64,000 nucleotides of DNA from Sphingobacterium zeae (GTDB lineage: Bacteria; Bacteroidota; Bacteroidia; Sphingobacteriales; Sphingobacteriaceae). Shown here in pieces: positions 8,479 to 16,774 of the stretch. The stretch covers positions 434,001 to 498,000 of the forward strand of contig NZ_JAUTBA010000001.1 in assembly GCF_030818895.1 (NCBI RefSeq), written 5' to 3'. Under the pieces are notes generated by a model. The model was not told the DNA's origin. It did not search any database and saw only the letters and a list, made by a program, of their open reading frames with translations. Made by a program: the position numbers and the translations under genes. Within the stretch, counting starts at the first letter, position 1, and each line of letters starts with the position of its first letter.

Positions 8479-9525
8479 ATGAATAATTTTACGCGTTTAG
8501 AACAACCAACAGGCCGGCTTATTACAGTCGATGACAAAGAATATCTTTTTTTTGGAGGAACCTCGTATTTAGGTTTGGCAACCGATCACACATATGCAGC
8601 TATTTTTATAGAAGGTATAAAACGCTATGGCATAAATAACGGTACCTCGCGGAATAATAATGTACAACAGGCAATCTATGACCAAGCGGAAAGATATGCG
8701 GCAAGGCGTTTTGATTTTGAAGCGAGCTTATTGCTTTCCAGTGGATATCTGGCTACTCAATTTTTGATTAAAACATTGGCCGGCGAAGGAGAATTGCTGT
8801 ATGCCCCCTCCTGTCACCCCTCGCTGTGGTTCGACGAAAAACCTGACGTAGCGGGAAGTTTTATTGACTGGGCCAATTCAACTGTTGCATATATTAACCA
8901 ATCGGCGCAAAAATCCTTTATTATTGTCAGCAACAGTCTCGATAATATGAAGCCGGAGATTTATGACTTTACTGTCTTTGCACAGATTGATCCAAGCAAG
9001 CGGGTGTTGTTGCTGCTGGACGATTCTCATGGAATTGGTGTTATACGAAAAAATGGCATTTCTTTCGATAAGAGCCGTTTTAATTTGGCTAATATTGAAC
9101 TGATTGTCGTGGCTTCATTAGCGAAAGGGTTGGCAACAGATGCGGGGTTGATTCTGGCAGATGAGAAACGCATCCAAAACCTAAAAAAATCTAATTTCTA
9201 TAGCGGTGCATCTCCGAGTTCGCCCGCGAGCTTATATGCATTTGTACATGGAGAGGAAATCTATTTACGGCAATTCGAAAAAATGCAATACAACAGCAGT
9301 TATTTCAATGCACGTGTAATCTCCAGATTAAATGCTGTACCTAATTTTCCTATCTTTTCATCAGCGGATATCAACCTTTATGAAAGACTGATGGCGTTAG
9401 GTATATTGGTTTCGAGCTTTCCCTATCCGCTTGCTACAGACCCGCTATTGAACCGTATTGTGGTGAATGCACATCATACCGAAGCGGATTTGAATCGGCT
9501 AAGTCATGCTATTGGCATATATTAG
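8479..9525 (+). CDS. PLP-dependent aminotransferase-fold enzyme (oxoamine-synthase-like)
   Basis: From ATG 8479 the 348-aa product reads as a fold-type I PLP enzyme close to the 2-amino-3-ketobutyrate CoA ligase / 8-amino-7-oxononanoate synthase group. It has FFGGTSYLGLA near the N-terminus, NGTSRNNN in place of the family's GxGSxxR loop, LLDDSHGIGV (Asp182/His184) contacting the cofactor, and ASLAKGLATDAG with Lys216 as the probable Schiff-base lysine. It is somewhat shorter than the typical 380-400 aa, with a short N-terminal arm. The frame continues upstream to 8350, but those residues do not match the family. No biotin, heme or sphingolipid genes flank it, so the acyl substrate cannot be inferred. 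Confidence 0.75.
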   Translation: MNNFTRLEQPTGRLITVDDKEYLFFGGTSYLGLATDHTYAAIFIEGIKRYGINNGTSRNNNVQQAIYDQAERYAARRFDFEASLLLSSGYLATQFLIKTLAGEGELLYAPSCHPSLWFDEKPDVAGSFIDWANSTVAYINQSAQKSFIIVSNSLDNMKPEIYDFTVFAQIDPSKRVLLLLDDSHGIGVIRKNGISFDKSRFNLANIELIVVASLAKGLATDAGLILADEKRIQNLKKSNFYSGASPSSPASLYAFVHGEEIYLRQFEKMQYNSSYFNARVISRLNAVPNFPIFSSADINLYERLMALGILVSSFPYPLATDPLLNRIVVNAHHTEADLNRLSHAIGIY

Positions 9526-9555
9526 GTTTTATCGCGCAACTAATGAGTCAACATC

Positions 9556-9585
9556 TTGTAAATTAGCTAATTGTTTTTATTTTTG
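9556..9585 (+). promoter_or_regulatory. Candidate Bacteroidota promoter upstream of the HU gene
   Basis: TTG (9556-9558), a 19-base spacer and TATTTTTG (9578-9585) match the Bacteroidota -33/-7 pattern. A second -7-like element, TACTTTTG, lies at 9707-9714, closer to the HU start at 9774. Either or both could drive the HU-TPR operon. Confidence 0.45.
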
Positions 9586-9773
9586 CAGTTTATTTTAGTG
9601 GTTGAAGAAAACTAGGGTCTCGTTAAATGATTGTAAATGTTTGGCTTTTGGAGGCTTATTTATCAAAAAAGTATTTAAATAATTTCCATTACTCATTTTA
9701 AAACAATACTTTTGCATCCCCAAACATTAGTTGGCTTAAGGGTTGAAAAATAAATAATTACAGTAAAATAGAT

Positions 9774-10058
9774 ATGACTAAAGCAGAAATTATTGCAGAG
9801 ATCTCTACCAAAACTGGCTTAGAGAAGGTAGATGTTCAAGAAACCGTAGAGGCGTTCTTTAAAGTTGTCAAAAACGCAATGATCGGAGGAGAAAATGTAT
9901 ATGTCAGAGGTTTTGGGAGCTTCGTAGTCAAAAAAAGAGCTGAGAAGACTGCAAGAAACATTTCAAAAAATACAGCAATCATTATCCCTGAACACTTTGT
10001 TCCTAGTTTCAAGCCAGCTAAAATTTTCGTAGAGAAAGTAAAGAATGGCAATAAATAA
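9774..10058 (+). CDS. HU-family DNA-binding protein
   Basis: A 94-aa histone-like protein: MTKAEIIAEISTKTGLEK, the helical dimerisation part, then the DNA-binding beta arm ENVYVRGFGSFVVKKRAEKT and ARNISKNTAIIIPEHFVPSF, with the conserved arginine-rich arm and a C-terminal FKPAKIFVEKVK. Length and motif order are those of HU/IHF subunits. The usual RNPxT arm-tip sequence is replaced by RNISKNT, as often in Bacteroidota HU variants. It is the first gene of a short same-strand group (HU, TPR protein, 29-aa basic protein, rng), in which ribosome and RNA functions predominate. It is expected to bend and compact DNA as a dimer. Confidence 0.93.
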   Translation: MTKAEIIAEISTKTGLEKVDVQETVEAFFKVVKNAMIGGENVYVRGFGSFVVKKRAEKTARNISKNTAIIIPEHFVPSFKPAKIFVEKVKNGNK

Positions 10059-10076
10059 TCTTTAAAATAGATTAAC

Positions 10077-10913
10077 ATGGCAAAAACCAAACAGATAATA
10101 GTAATAGGATCAGTAGTAGCCTTGGTTGCTGTGCTTTTGGCGCAGCCTATTAAAGGTTTGGTGAACAAAGAAAAACAAACTGCTGCAGCATCTGAATCGA
10201 AGCCTTCCAATGAAATAAATTTGGAAAATATATCTTCGATGACAAAACAAGGTTTAGATGCTAGTTTAGTCAAAGAAATTTCCGATATTGAGGGCCAAGT
10301 TGCAAAAGCTTCTGGAGAGGATAAGGTAAAGCTGTTGCAACAGTTGGCAGATAAGTGGGATGATGTCGCTAAACCAGCCCCTCAGGCTTTCGTGTATGAG
10401 GAAATGGCAAAGGTTTCACCCAAGTTTGAGTATTGGTTGAAAGCAGGTAATGCGTATCGTGCTGCTTATACAAATTTGCAAGATTCTACTTTATCGCAGG
10501 CGTTGAATCAAAATGCTATTCATGCCTATGAGGCGGCGTTAAAAGCGAATACAAGTAGTTTGGACGCAAAAACAGGATTAGGTGCCGCAATGGTATCGGG
10601 AACGAATAACCCCATGGCAGGTATTGCCTTATTGCGGGAAGTCATTGCTGCAGATCCTAAAAATTTAGAGGCAAATAAAACTTTGGGATTGTTTTCATTA
10701 CAGTCCCGTCAGTTTGACAAAGCTATCGAGCGTTTTAAGACCGTTATCGATCAAAAACCCGATGCTGAGTCATACTTTTACTTAGCCACGGGCTACGAAA
10801 ATATTGGGATGAAAAAGGAAGCTGTGACTGCTTTTCAAAAAAGTAAGGAACTGGCAGCCGATCCTTCCCTATCACAATTCATTGATCGAAAGATTGCTGA
10901 ATTGAGCAAGTAA
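10077..10913 (+). CDS. Membrane-anchored tetratricopeptide repeat protein
   Basis: The 278-aa product starts with a short basic tail and one hydrophobic segment (IIVIGSVVALVAVLLAQPI), so it is probably anchored with its bulk outside the cytoplasm. TPR units follow from about residue 100: YEEMAKVSPKFEYWLKAGNA, HAYEAALKANTSSLDAKTGL, ALLREVIAADPKNLEANKTL, IERFKTVIDQKPDAESYFYL and a last one ending in KKEAVTAFQKSKELAADP. It begins 18 bases after the HU stop, so the two are co-transcribed, and the same HU-TPR-basic peptide-rng order seems usual in the group. The role is unknown; TPR arrays typically scaffold protein complexes. Confidence 0.85.
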   Translation: MAKTKQIIVIGSVVALVAVLLAQPIKGLVNKEKQTAAASESKPSNEINLENISSMTKQGLDASLVKEISDIEGQVAKASGEDKVKLLQQLADKWDDVAKPAPQAFVYEEMAKVSPKFEYWLKAGNAYRAAYTNLQDSTLSQALNQNAIHAYEAALKANTSSLDAKTGLGAAMVSGTNNPMAGIALLREVIAADPKNLEANKTLGLFSLQSRQFDKAIERFKTVIDQKPDAESYFYLATGYENIGMKKEAVTAFQKSKELAADPSLSQFIDRKIAELSK

Positions 10914-10950
10914 TTAATTTATTATTTTATAATCATTAAAAAATTTAGCT

Positions 10951-11040
10951 ATGCCAAGCGGAAAAAAAAGAAAAAGACACAAGATGGCTACTCACAAACG
11001 TAAAAAACGTTTAAGAAAAAATAGACACAAGAAAAAATAG
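10951..11040 (+). CDS. 29-aa highly basic protein, probable ribosome-associated small protein
   Basis: ATG 10951 opens a 29-codon frame ending at TAG 11040. It starts MPSGKKRKRHKM, continues ATHKRKKRLRKN, and ends in RHKKK. More than half of the residues are Lys, Arg or His. The sequence is one I recognise as strongly conserved across Bacteroidota, where it is often missed by annotation because of its length. From memory, a small protein of this kind was seen in the Flavobacterium ribosome structure and named bL38; I cannot confirm that identity here. Its place between a TPR gene and RNase G, followed by a hairpin terminator, and its rRNA-binding type of composition both fit a ribosomal role. 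Confidence 0.8.
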   Translation: MPSGKKRKRHKMATHKRKKRLRKNRHKKK

Positions 11041-11093
11041 TCTTGTGATGAGCTTTTAAACATCTTGGCCCATTTTGCTGAGATAGCTTTACG

Positions 11094-11136
11094 AAACGAT
11101 CTACATGTCTGTGAAGGGTATGTAGATTGTTTTTTT
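11094..11136 (+). terminator. Intrinsic terminator after the 29-aa gene
   Basis: The arms ATCTACAT (11099-11106) and ATGTAGAT (11120-11127) pair perfectly and can be extended outward by A/T pairs. A run of seven T follows at the right edge. This separates the HU group from rng. Confidence 0.75.
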
Positions 11137-11217
11137 CGTAACAACGTTCTTTAAATGTTTAATCGGATACCAAAGATTGCGATAGGATATTGCATAGGTA
11201 TCAAAAATGAGTAGCTT

Positions 11218-12771
11218 TTGGTAAAGGAATTAATTATCGATTCAACTCCTGATAAAGGGGTAACTATTGCTTTACTTCAAGATAAGCAGCTTGTTGAACT
11301 TAACCGTGAGCCCGCAAATAATAACTTCGCCGTTGGAGATATCTATCTCGGACGTATTAAGCGAATTATGCCAGGGCTTAATGCAGCATTCGTAGATGTA
11401 GGCTACGAAAAGGATGCTTTTCTACATTATTTAGATTTGGGTCCTCAAGTTCAATCTTTGCTAAAGCTTACCCGTATAGTAAAGAATGGCAGTTATCAAG
11501 AGAAACTGCTCAATAGTTTAAAACTTGAAAAGGATATCGATAAAGCTGGTAAGATCTCTGATGTCTTGAGCAAAAATATGCTCGTGCCAGTACAAATCGC
11601 CAAAGAACCCATTTCAACAAAAGGACCGCGTCTGAGTTCAGACCTTTCAATAGCAGGTCGTTTTGTCGTTCTGGTACCTTTCTCAAGTACTGTTTCCATT
11701 TCCAAGCGTATCAAAGGTAGTAATGAGCGCAACCGCCTCAAGAAGATTGTCGAAGGAATTAAGCCTGCAAATTTTGGCGTGATTATCCGCACAGTCTCTG
11801 AAGGTAAGGGGGTCGAAGAACTACAACGTGACTTATTGGACCTGATCTCAAAATGGGAGCTATTTACCAAACGTCTTCGTAATGCCGAACCGCCGCAAAA
11901 GGTTCTTGGAGAAATGGATCGTGCATCCACTATTCTACGGGATATTTTGACCGACGAGTTTTCGCATATTTATGTTAATGATCCTTCGATCTTCGAAGAA
12001 ACAAAATCATATATACACGATATATCTCCAGATTTGGAGAAAATTGTCAAGCTTTATAAACATAAAGAGCCAATTTTTGATCATTTTGGAGTTGAAAAAC
12101 AAATCAAGGCAGCTTTTGGCAAAACGGTGACATTACCAGGTGGTGCGTATCTCGTTATTGAGCATACCGAAGCCTTACATGTTATTGATGTCAACAGTGG
12201 TAACCGCTCTGCAAATAAGGAGAATCAGGAAGACAATGCATTGCTTGTTAACATGGAAGCAGCAAAAGAAATTGCGCGACAGCTGCGTTTGCGTGATATG
12301 GGCGGAATTGTAGTCGTCGATTTTATCGATATGCATAAACCCAATCATCGAAAAGAGCTGTATACGTTCTTAAAAGAATGTATGGCGTCGGATAGAGCTA
12401 GACATACGATTTTACCACCAAGTAAATTTGGATTGGTACAAATTACACGTCAGCGCGTCAGACCTGAAATGAATATTGTCACAAACGAAAAATGTCCGGC
12501 TTGTGATGGTACAGGTGAGATCCGATCTAGTATTGTCGTGATGGATGATATTGAAAATAATTTGAAATTTATTCTTCAAGAACAAAACGAAAAAAAGGTG
12601 ACCTTATGTGTTCACCCTTATATAGACGCCTACATTAAGTCTGGTTTGATTTCTAAAAGAATGAAATGGTTCATGAAGTACGGAAAATGGATTAAAGTAA
12701 ATCCAATGACGTCATATTACCTAACTGAGTTCCATTTCTTCAATGCGAAGGATGAAGAAATCAAGTTATAA
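11218..12771 (+). CDS. rng: Ribonuclease E/G family endoribonuclease
   Basis: The 517-aa product matches RNase G. It has an N-terminal RNase H-like/S1 part (VGDIYLGRIKRIMPGLNAAF VDVG, then the S1 barrel to about residue 130), and a catalytic DNase I-like domain with VIDVNSGNRS and GGIVVVDFIDMH, which carry the Asp residues that hold Mg2+. It ends with a CPACDGTGEI Zn-link in front of the small domain. The only usable start is TTG 11218, because an in-frame stop lies at 11212 and MVKELIIDS is the normal N-terminus of the family in this phylum. It acts in the cytoplasm on 16S rRNA 5'-end maturation and mRNA decay. No C-terminal RNase E-type scaffold is present. Confidence 0.96.
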   Translation: MVKELIIDSTPDKGVTIALLQDKQLVELNREPANNNFAVGDIYLGRIKRIMPGLNAAFVDVGYEKDAFLHYLDLGPQVQSLLKLTRIVKNGSYQEKLLNSLKLEKDIDKAGKISDVLSKNMLVPVQIAKEPISTKGPRLSSDLSIAGRFVVLVPFSSTVSISKRIKGSNERNRLKKIVEGIKPANFGVIIRTVSEGKGVEELQRDLLDLISKWELFTKRLRNAEPPQKVLGEMDRASTILRDILTDEFSHIYVNDPSIFEETKSYIHDISPDLEKIVKLYKHKEPIFDHFGVEKQIKAAFGKTVTLPGGAYLVIEHTEALHVIDVNSGNRSANKENQEDNALLVNMEAAKEIARQLRLRDMGGIVVVDFIDMHKPNHRKELYTFLKECMASDRARHTILPPSKFGLVQITRQRVRPEMNIVTNEKCPACDGTGEIRSSIVVMDDIENNLKFILQEQNEKKVTLCVHPYIDAYIKSGLISKRMKWFMKYGKWIKVNPMTSYYLTEFHFFNAKDEEIKL

Positions 12772-12787
12772 TAGAAAGAGATTAACG

Positions 12788-12819
12788 AAAAGGGTTAGTA
12801 GTGATACTAGCCCTTTTTT
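12788..12819 (+). terminator. Intrinsic terminator after rng
   Basis: AAGGGTTAGTA (12790-12800) pairs with TACTAGCCCTT (12805-12815) with a single G-U pair and a 4-base loop, followed by a T run. It lies between convergent rng and miaA and could serve both. Confidence 0.8.
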
Positions 12820-12848
12820 GTTTTTATATGGCTTCTATTTGTCTGTTC

Positions 12849-13748
12849 TTAAACCCAATGGATCATTATGCCATCTTTCTCCATTTTACGGAAATAAGTC
12901 ATTTGCCGTTTTGCATAGCGGTGTATTTCGGTCTCCAGTTTTGTGGTGAAAGCAGTGTAATCGAGCTTTCCAAGCAGATGTAGCGAGGCATATTTATATT
13001 CCAGACCATAGTATTGAAGTTGCTCGTGTGTAATACCTTCTGTCAAGAGCCCGTACACTTCTTCCAAAAAGCCTTCTTTCAACCGTTGTTCTAGTCGTTG
13101 GCTAATGTGCGCACGTCTTGTTTCCAAGGGCGGATTTAATCCGATAACAATGCTGTCAATCGCCCGTTGCGGACTGAGGTGATCGGGATGAAGCTTTAAA
13201 AATTCGAGTATTTCTATTGCTCGGATCATACGTTTTTTGGTGGAGAGATCTATCTGAAAATTTGCTGGCGCTGCGTATTCCTGAAGGCGCTTTAATAGCT
13301 CAACTTCTGAATACTCAAGCAAGGACTCTTTCAGTCCTTCGACTGAGGGGATCAATGCATACGGATTTTGTTGGATAACACTTTGGATATACAAGCCCGT
13401 GCCACCACAAAGGATGGTATATTTTCCCTTTGCTGCGATTGATTGTTGGGCCTGGTGGAAATCTGTTATAAACTTTCCGAGATGATAGCGTTCTCCCGGC
13501 TCGAGAATATCGATGAGATGGTAGGGAATGTTTTGATATTCGGATAGGTCTTTTCCCGTGCCGATGTCCATTCGCCGGTAAATCTGACGGGAGTCTGCAC
13601 TGATAATTTCAGCGTTAACTTGTTGCGCCAGCTGTACAGCTAATTTGGTCTTTCCTGAGGCTGTTGGCCCTAGGATAACGATAACTTTCTCCTTTAGAAC
13701 AGCCTGCTGCTCCAAAAGAGAAAGTATAGGATTTAATCTGTCTATCAC
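12849..13748 (-). CDS. miaA: tRNA dimethylallyltransferase
   Basis: The enzyme adds dimethylallyl to A37 of tRNAs reading UNN codons. The P-loop GPTASGKT is at residues 27-34, followed by ISADSRQIYRRMDIGTGK, PYHLIDILEPGERY and GGTGLYIQSVI, all MiaA signatures. The C-terminal YAKRQMTYFRK matches the family end. At 299 aa it has normal length. The start is GTG 13748, overlapping the stop of the upstream oxidoreductase gene by 4 bases (GTGA), so translation is probably coupled. There is no internal ATG before the P-loop. The pairing of a tRNA modification gene with a dehydrogenase is probably of transcriptional convenience only. Confidence 0.96.
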   Translation of the reverse strand: MIDRLNPILSLLEQQAVLKEKVIVILGPTASGKTKLAVQLAQQVNAEIISADSRQIYRRMDIGTGKDLSEYQNIPYHLIDILEPGERYHLGKFITDFHQAQQSIAAKGKYTILCGGTGLYIQSVIQQNPYALIPSVEGLKESLLEYSEVELLKRLQEYAAPANFQIDLSTKKRMIRAIEILEFLKLHPDHLSPQRAIDSIVIGLNPPLETRRAHISQRLEQRLKEGFLEEVYGLLTEGITHEQLQYYGLEYKYASLHLLGKLDYTAFTTKLETEIHRYAKRQMTYFRKMEKDGIMIHWV

Positions 13749-14917
13749 AGAACAAATTTAGTCCATTTTTCTGTTCCTTCGTTATTTTTTACGACAGTAT
13801 CGATAAAAGCCATACCTCTTACGCCATCATATACTGTTGGAAAATCTTGTTGTTCAGGAGTAGGAGTTTTTCCTTCACGCTTTGCAGTCACAGTCGCAGC
13901 AAAATTACGATAGATATTTGCAAATGATTCCAATAAACCTTCCGGGTGACCAGCCGGGACACGGGTGTTGTGTGTTGCAAATGAGCTTAATGTATAGGGA
14001 GCACCATAAGCATTTCCTGTACGATAAAGCTGACGCGGCTGATCAAGCATTTTAATGATTAAATTGTTAGGATCTTCATTAGCCCATTCCAATCCACCTT
14101 TTTCACCATAGATACGGATGCGAACGGCATTTTCTTCGCCTGCAGAAATTTGGGAGGCCATTAATACACCTTTTGCTCCATTTTCAAAACGTAAAAGTAC
14201 CGAACCATCGTCATCCAATAGACGGCCTTCAACAAATGTTGTTAGGTCTGCACATAATTCTTCGATTTTCAAACCAGATACATATTCTGCCAAATGTGCA
14301 GCATGTGTACCGATATCACCCATAACCAACGATTTACCTGAGCGTTTTGGGTCTGCACGCCAGGCTGCTCCAGCATTACCTTCGCGTTCTGTTAACCGGC
14401 TTAACCAACCTTGAGGGTACTCAACAACAATTTTTCTGATCTTTCCGAAGTGACCCTCTTTGACCATCGCTTTTGCTTGTTTAACCATCGGATAGCCAGA
14501 ATAAGTATGTGTAAGGCACAGTGTGCGACCTGTGCGCTCTACAGTTTCTTGTAATTCTTTTGCCTCTTCAACAGATACAGTCATCGGTTTCTCCACCACG
14601 ACATCAAAGCCTTTTTCCAGGGCTAATTTGGCTGGAGCGAAATGGAGAAAGTTCGGTGTTACGATCGTTACGAAATCCATGCGCTCTCCTTCAGGAAGCA
14701 AAGATTCTTTCTCGATCATCTCTTCATAGCTTAAATAGACACGCTCAGGTGCTACAAATAGGTCTTCTCCAGATTGTTTTGAAATTTGTGGATCGATACT
14801 AAAAGCACCACAAACTAACTCAATCTTGCCGTCCATAAAAGCGGCAATACGGTGTACAGCTCCAATAAAGGCATCATTACCGCCTCCAACCATACCCATG
14901 CGAAGTTTTCTCTTCAT
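13745..14917 (-). CDS. Gfo/Idh/MocA family oxidoreductase
   Basis: The 390-aa product has an N-terminal NAD(P)-binding Rossmann fold (LRMGMVGGGNDAFIGAVHR), followed by the family's VVEKPMTVSVEEAKEL block, in which EKP carries the conserved catalytic lysine. The C-terminal alpha/beta domain follows, with GDIGTHAAHLAEYVSG, the GTHxxHL motif. Members oxidise or reduce sugars, inositols and related polyols, or have lost redox function; the substrate is not inferable here. Gene end overlaps miaA by 4 bases. There is a clean upstream gap of 65 bases to the divergent-orphan hypothetical gene. Confidence 0.93.
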   Translation of the reverse strand: MKRKLRMGMVGGGNDAFIGAVHRIAAFMDGKIELVCGAFSIDPQISKQSGEDLFVAPERVYLSYEEMIEKESLLPEGERMDFVTIVTPNFLHFAPAKLALEKGFDVVVEKPMTVSVEEAKELQETVERTGRTLCLTHTYSGYPMVKQAKAMVKEGHFGKIRKIVVEYPQGWLSRLTEREGNAGAAWRADPKRSGKSLVMGDIGTHAAHLAEYVSGLKIEELCADLTTFVEGRLLDDDGSVLLRFENGAKGVLMASQISAGEENAVRIRIYGEKGGLEWANEDPNNLIIKMLDQPRQLYRTGNAYGAPYTLSSFATHNTRVPAGHPEGLLESFANIYRNFAATVTAKREGKTPTPEQQDFPTVYDGVRGMAFIDTVVKNNEGTEKWTKFVL

Positions 14918-14982
14918 AACGTTATTATTTTTTGATTATTTATTTTTCAAACCCTTACAGTGTACAATATACACAATTTAGC

Positions 14983-15762
14983 TTATTTTAGGTATAAAAT
15001 CATCTTGATGCTACCCATATTTTCCTTTGGAAGGCCATGCGGATATTGCTTAACTAATGCATTTAACTCTTCTTTATTGCGATAAACATGTCTTTTTGTG
15101 TCTGCTACCCAAAAGTTGATCGGAGCTATTATTTCCTTCACAACAAAGCCTATTTTTTCCAAAGAGGAGTGCTGACTCCAATCGCGATCGGTGAAGGTCA
15201 TAATATCTCCAGGTGAGAAGTCTTTGCAGAAAGCCTTGATTAATTTGCTTAACCCGCCAATTACATTAAATCCCGCTTTGTTACAAAAGCGTATAAGCTC
15301 GAACGAACGATAGTCATCCTCCCTGTCCATCATGCGGCGCCCTCCAGAAAATATAGCGACAGCAACAAGCTCGCCCTTCTCAAAAAGTCCATAACGGTAT
15401 TTACCTGGCAGTGCACTCTGTAAATGATGTTCCACGAGGAACTGTAAGCTTGTCTTTTTGTCGATCCGTGCCACCACAGTCTTGCGTGCGAAGATAGATT
15501 TGTTATTTTTAGTTCGCGAAACAATACGCTTAACGAGGAGTTCAAATTTGGTTGTTAATAGGTCTTCATCGATATGGATACAAGGTTCGGAAGTTTGGCT
15601 CCTAATAGGTTTATTGTTAGGATATAACAAGATGATTGTTGTTAATTCAAGGGAGGATATTTGTAAAAATCCATCAATTTCAAAGAGTTTTAATGAGACT
15701 TCAAGCGCTTGCTCAAGTCTAAGCTTAAACTGTGTTGACAGATGTATAAACGATGGATCCAT
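14983..15762 (-). CDS. Conserved hypothetical protein
   Basis: A 259-aa soluble protein with no signal or membrane segment. The centre contains FEKGELVAVAIFSGGRRM, then RSFELIRFCNKAGFNVIGGL and IMTFTDRDWSQHSSLEKIGF, followed by APINFWVADTKRHVYRN near the C-terminus. The pattern of a strand, a basic turn, a helix and the GFxxxxxxxPxxxW end recalls GNAT-like N-acyltransferase folds and some phage homing-endonuclease-associated domains, but I do not recognise a defined family. It stands alone on its strand, between the oxidoreductase and the def region. Function unknown. Confidence 0.7.
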   Translation of the reverse strand: MDPSFIHLSTQFKLRLEQALEVSLKLFEIDGFLQISSLELTTIILLYPNNKPIRSQTSEPCIHIDEDLLTTKFELLVKRIVSRTKNNKSIFARKTVVARIDKKTSLQFLVEHHLQSALPGKYRYGLFEKGELVAVAIFSGGRRMMDREDDYRSFELIRFCNKAGFNVIGGLSKLIKAFCKDFSPGDIMTFTDRDWSQHSSLEKIGFVVKEIIAPINFWVADTKRHVYRNKEELNALVKQYPHGLPKENMGSIKMILYLK

Positions 15763-15821
15763 AAAACAAAAGTAACTTTTGTGGATGTCTCCACGAAATA
15801 TTCGATTTTAATAATTATCCG

Positions 15822-15829
15822 TACCTTTG
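15822..15829 (+). promoter_or_regulatory. Candidate -7 element for the def transcript
   Basis: TACCTTTG matches the Bacteroidota -7 consensus TAnnTTTG. No good -33 element is visible, only T-rich sequence about 18 bases upstream. It would place the transcript start near 15836, giving def a leader of about 190 bases. Confidence 0.4.
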
Positions 15830-15843
15830 TAAGCGAGCGTATA

Positions 15844-16017
15844 ATGGAGCTACAACGTATCCTTGGTTTAAAAGCAGAGCGAATCAGGTTCAGAAATTAT
15901 TCGGACATGAACCAAAATTTAATTGTGCAAAATTTCAATAGGTACGAAATGATCTTTAAGAACAAACGACGTGTAATGAACTCCTATAATTGGAGGTATC
16001 TGCACTTAAATAAATAA
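15844..16017 (+). CDS. Possible small basic protein in the def leader
   Basis: An ATG about 8 bases beyond the predicted transcript start opens a 57-codon frame that stops 10 bases before def. The product begins MELQRILGLKAERIRFRNYS and is rich in Arg, Lys, Asn and Tyr, with no known motif. The frame may be a genuine small gene or just part of a long leader; the lack of a recognisable family and the low coding character keep confidence low. Confidence 0.25.
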   Translation: MELQRILGLKAERIRFRNYSDMNQNLIVQNFNRYEMIFKNKRRVMNSYNWRYLHLNK

Positions 16018-16027
16018 TTATTTATAT

Positions 16028-16609
16028 ATGAAACTTCCGATAGTGGCGTATGGCGATCCTGTATTAAGAAAGGTCGCTGAAGAAATAGATGAAGACTATC
16101 CTGATTTAAAGAAATTGATTGATGATATGTTCGATACCATGTATGCGGCGCATGGTGTTGGCTTGGCGGCACCGCAGATAGGCTTGCCTATACGTATGTT
16201 CGTTATCGATGCAACCCCTTTTGCAGAAGATGATGAAGAAAATAAAGAAATGCTCCAATCGTTCAAAAAGGTTTTTATCAATCCCATCATGGTAGAAGAA
16301 TCTGGTGAGAAATGGGCTTTCGGAGAAGGATGCTTAAGTATTCCAGATATCAACGAGGATGTATTACGTCATCGTAATATCCGCATCAATTACCTGGATG
16401 AAAACTTCGAGGAACACGAAATGGATCTCACTGGTTTGGCTGCGCGTGTGGTTCAGCACGAATATGATCATATTGAAGGAAAGTTGTTTACCGATAAATT
16501 GAGCACGTTTAAAAAAACGATGTTGAAAAGTCGGCTGGATGCTATTTCGAAAGGAAATATCCGCGTTGGTTATAAAATGCGATTCCCACAGCAAAAGAAA
16601 AAGCGTTAG
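16028..16609 (+). CDS. def: Peptide deformylase
   Basis: Removes the N-formyl group from nascent proteins, using a metal (Fe2+ or Zn2+). All three family motifs are visible: GVGLAAPQIG (motif 1), EGCLSIPD with the metal Cys (motif 2), and QHEYDHIEG with the metal His pair and catalytic Glu (motif 3). It has 193 aa, with a C-terminal basic tail QQKKKR. The stop codon lies within the left arm of a terminator hairpin. No fmt or ruvX neighbour is present in this window, unlike the usual arrangement elsewhere. Confidence 0.97.
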   Translation: MKLPIVAYGDPVLRKVAEEIDEDYPDLKKLIDDMFDTMYAAHGVGLAAPQIGLPIRMFVIDATPFAEDDEENKEMLQSFKKVFINPIMVEESGEKWAFGEGCLSIPDINEDVLRHRNIRINYLDENFEEHEMDLTGLAARVVQHEYDHIEGKLFTDKLSTFKKTMLKSRLDAISKGNIRVGYKMRFPQQKKKR

Positions 16610-16631
16610 TACAGACTAACGCTTTTTCTTT
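16597..16631 (+). terminator. Intrinsic terminator overlapping the def stop
   Basis: GAAAAAGCGTTAGT (16597-16610) and ACTAACGCTTTTTC (16615-16628) form a perfect 14-pair hairpin with an ACAG loop and a T-rich tail. The def stop TAG is inside the left arm, so the last codons serve both as code and as stem. Confidence 0.85.
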
Positions 16632-16774
16632 TATCACATTTCCTTGTTTAGCGATTGGAGTTTCGAAGCTCAAGGTTCGATCGTTCCATTCCTTTTTAAA
16701 ATTTACTGTTGAAACCGAATAAATAGTCCATCAAAACCTCTGACAGCGAATCTAATCGGTGTAAGGGATTCCAC

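Noticed and set aside
9836..10273. 145-codon minus-strand frame opposite HU and the TPR gene
   Set aside because: It is the antisense of two well-supported genes and has no domain signature.
12743..12983. Short plus-strand frames between rng and miaA
   Set aside because: They are the rng 3' end, the terminator and the antisense of miaA in other frames.
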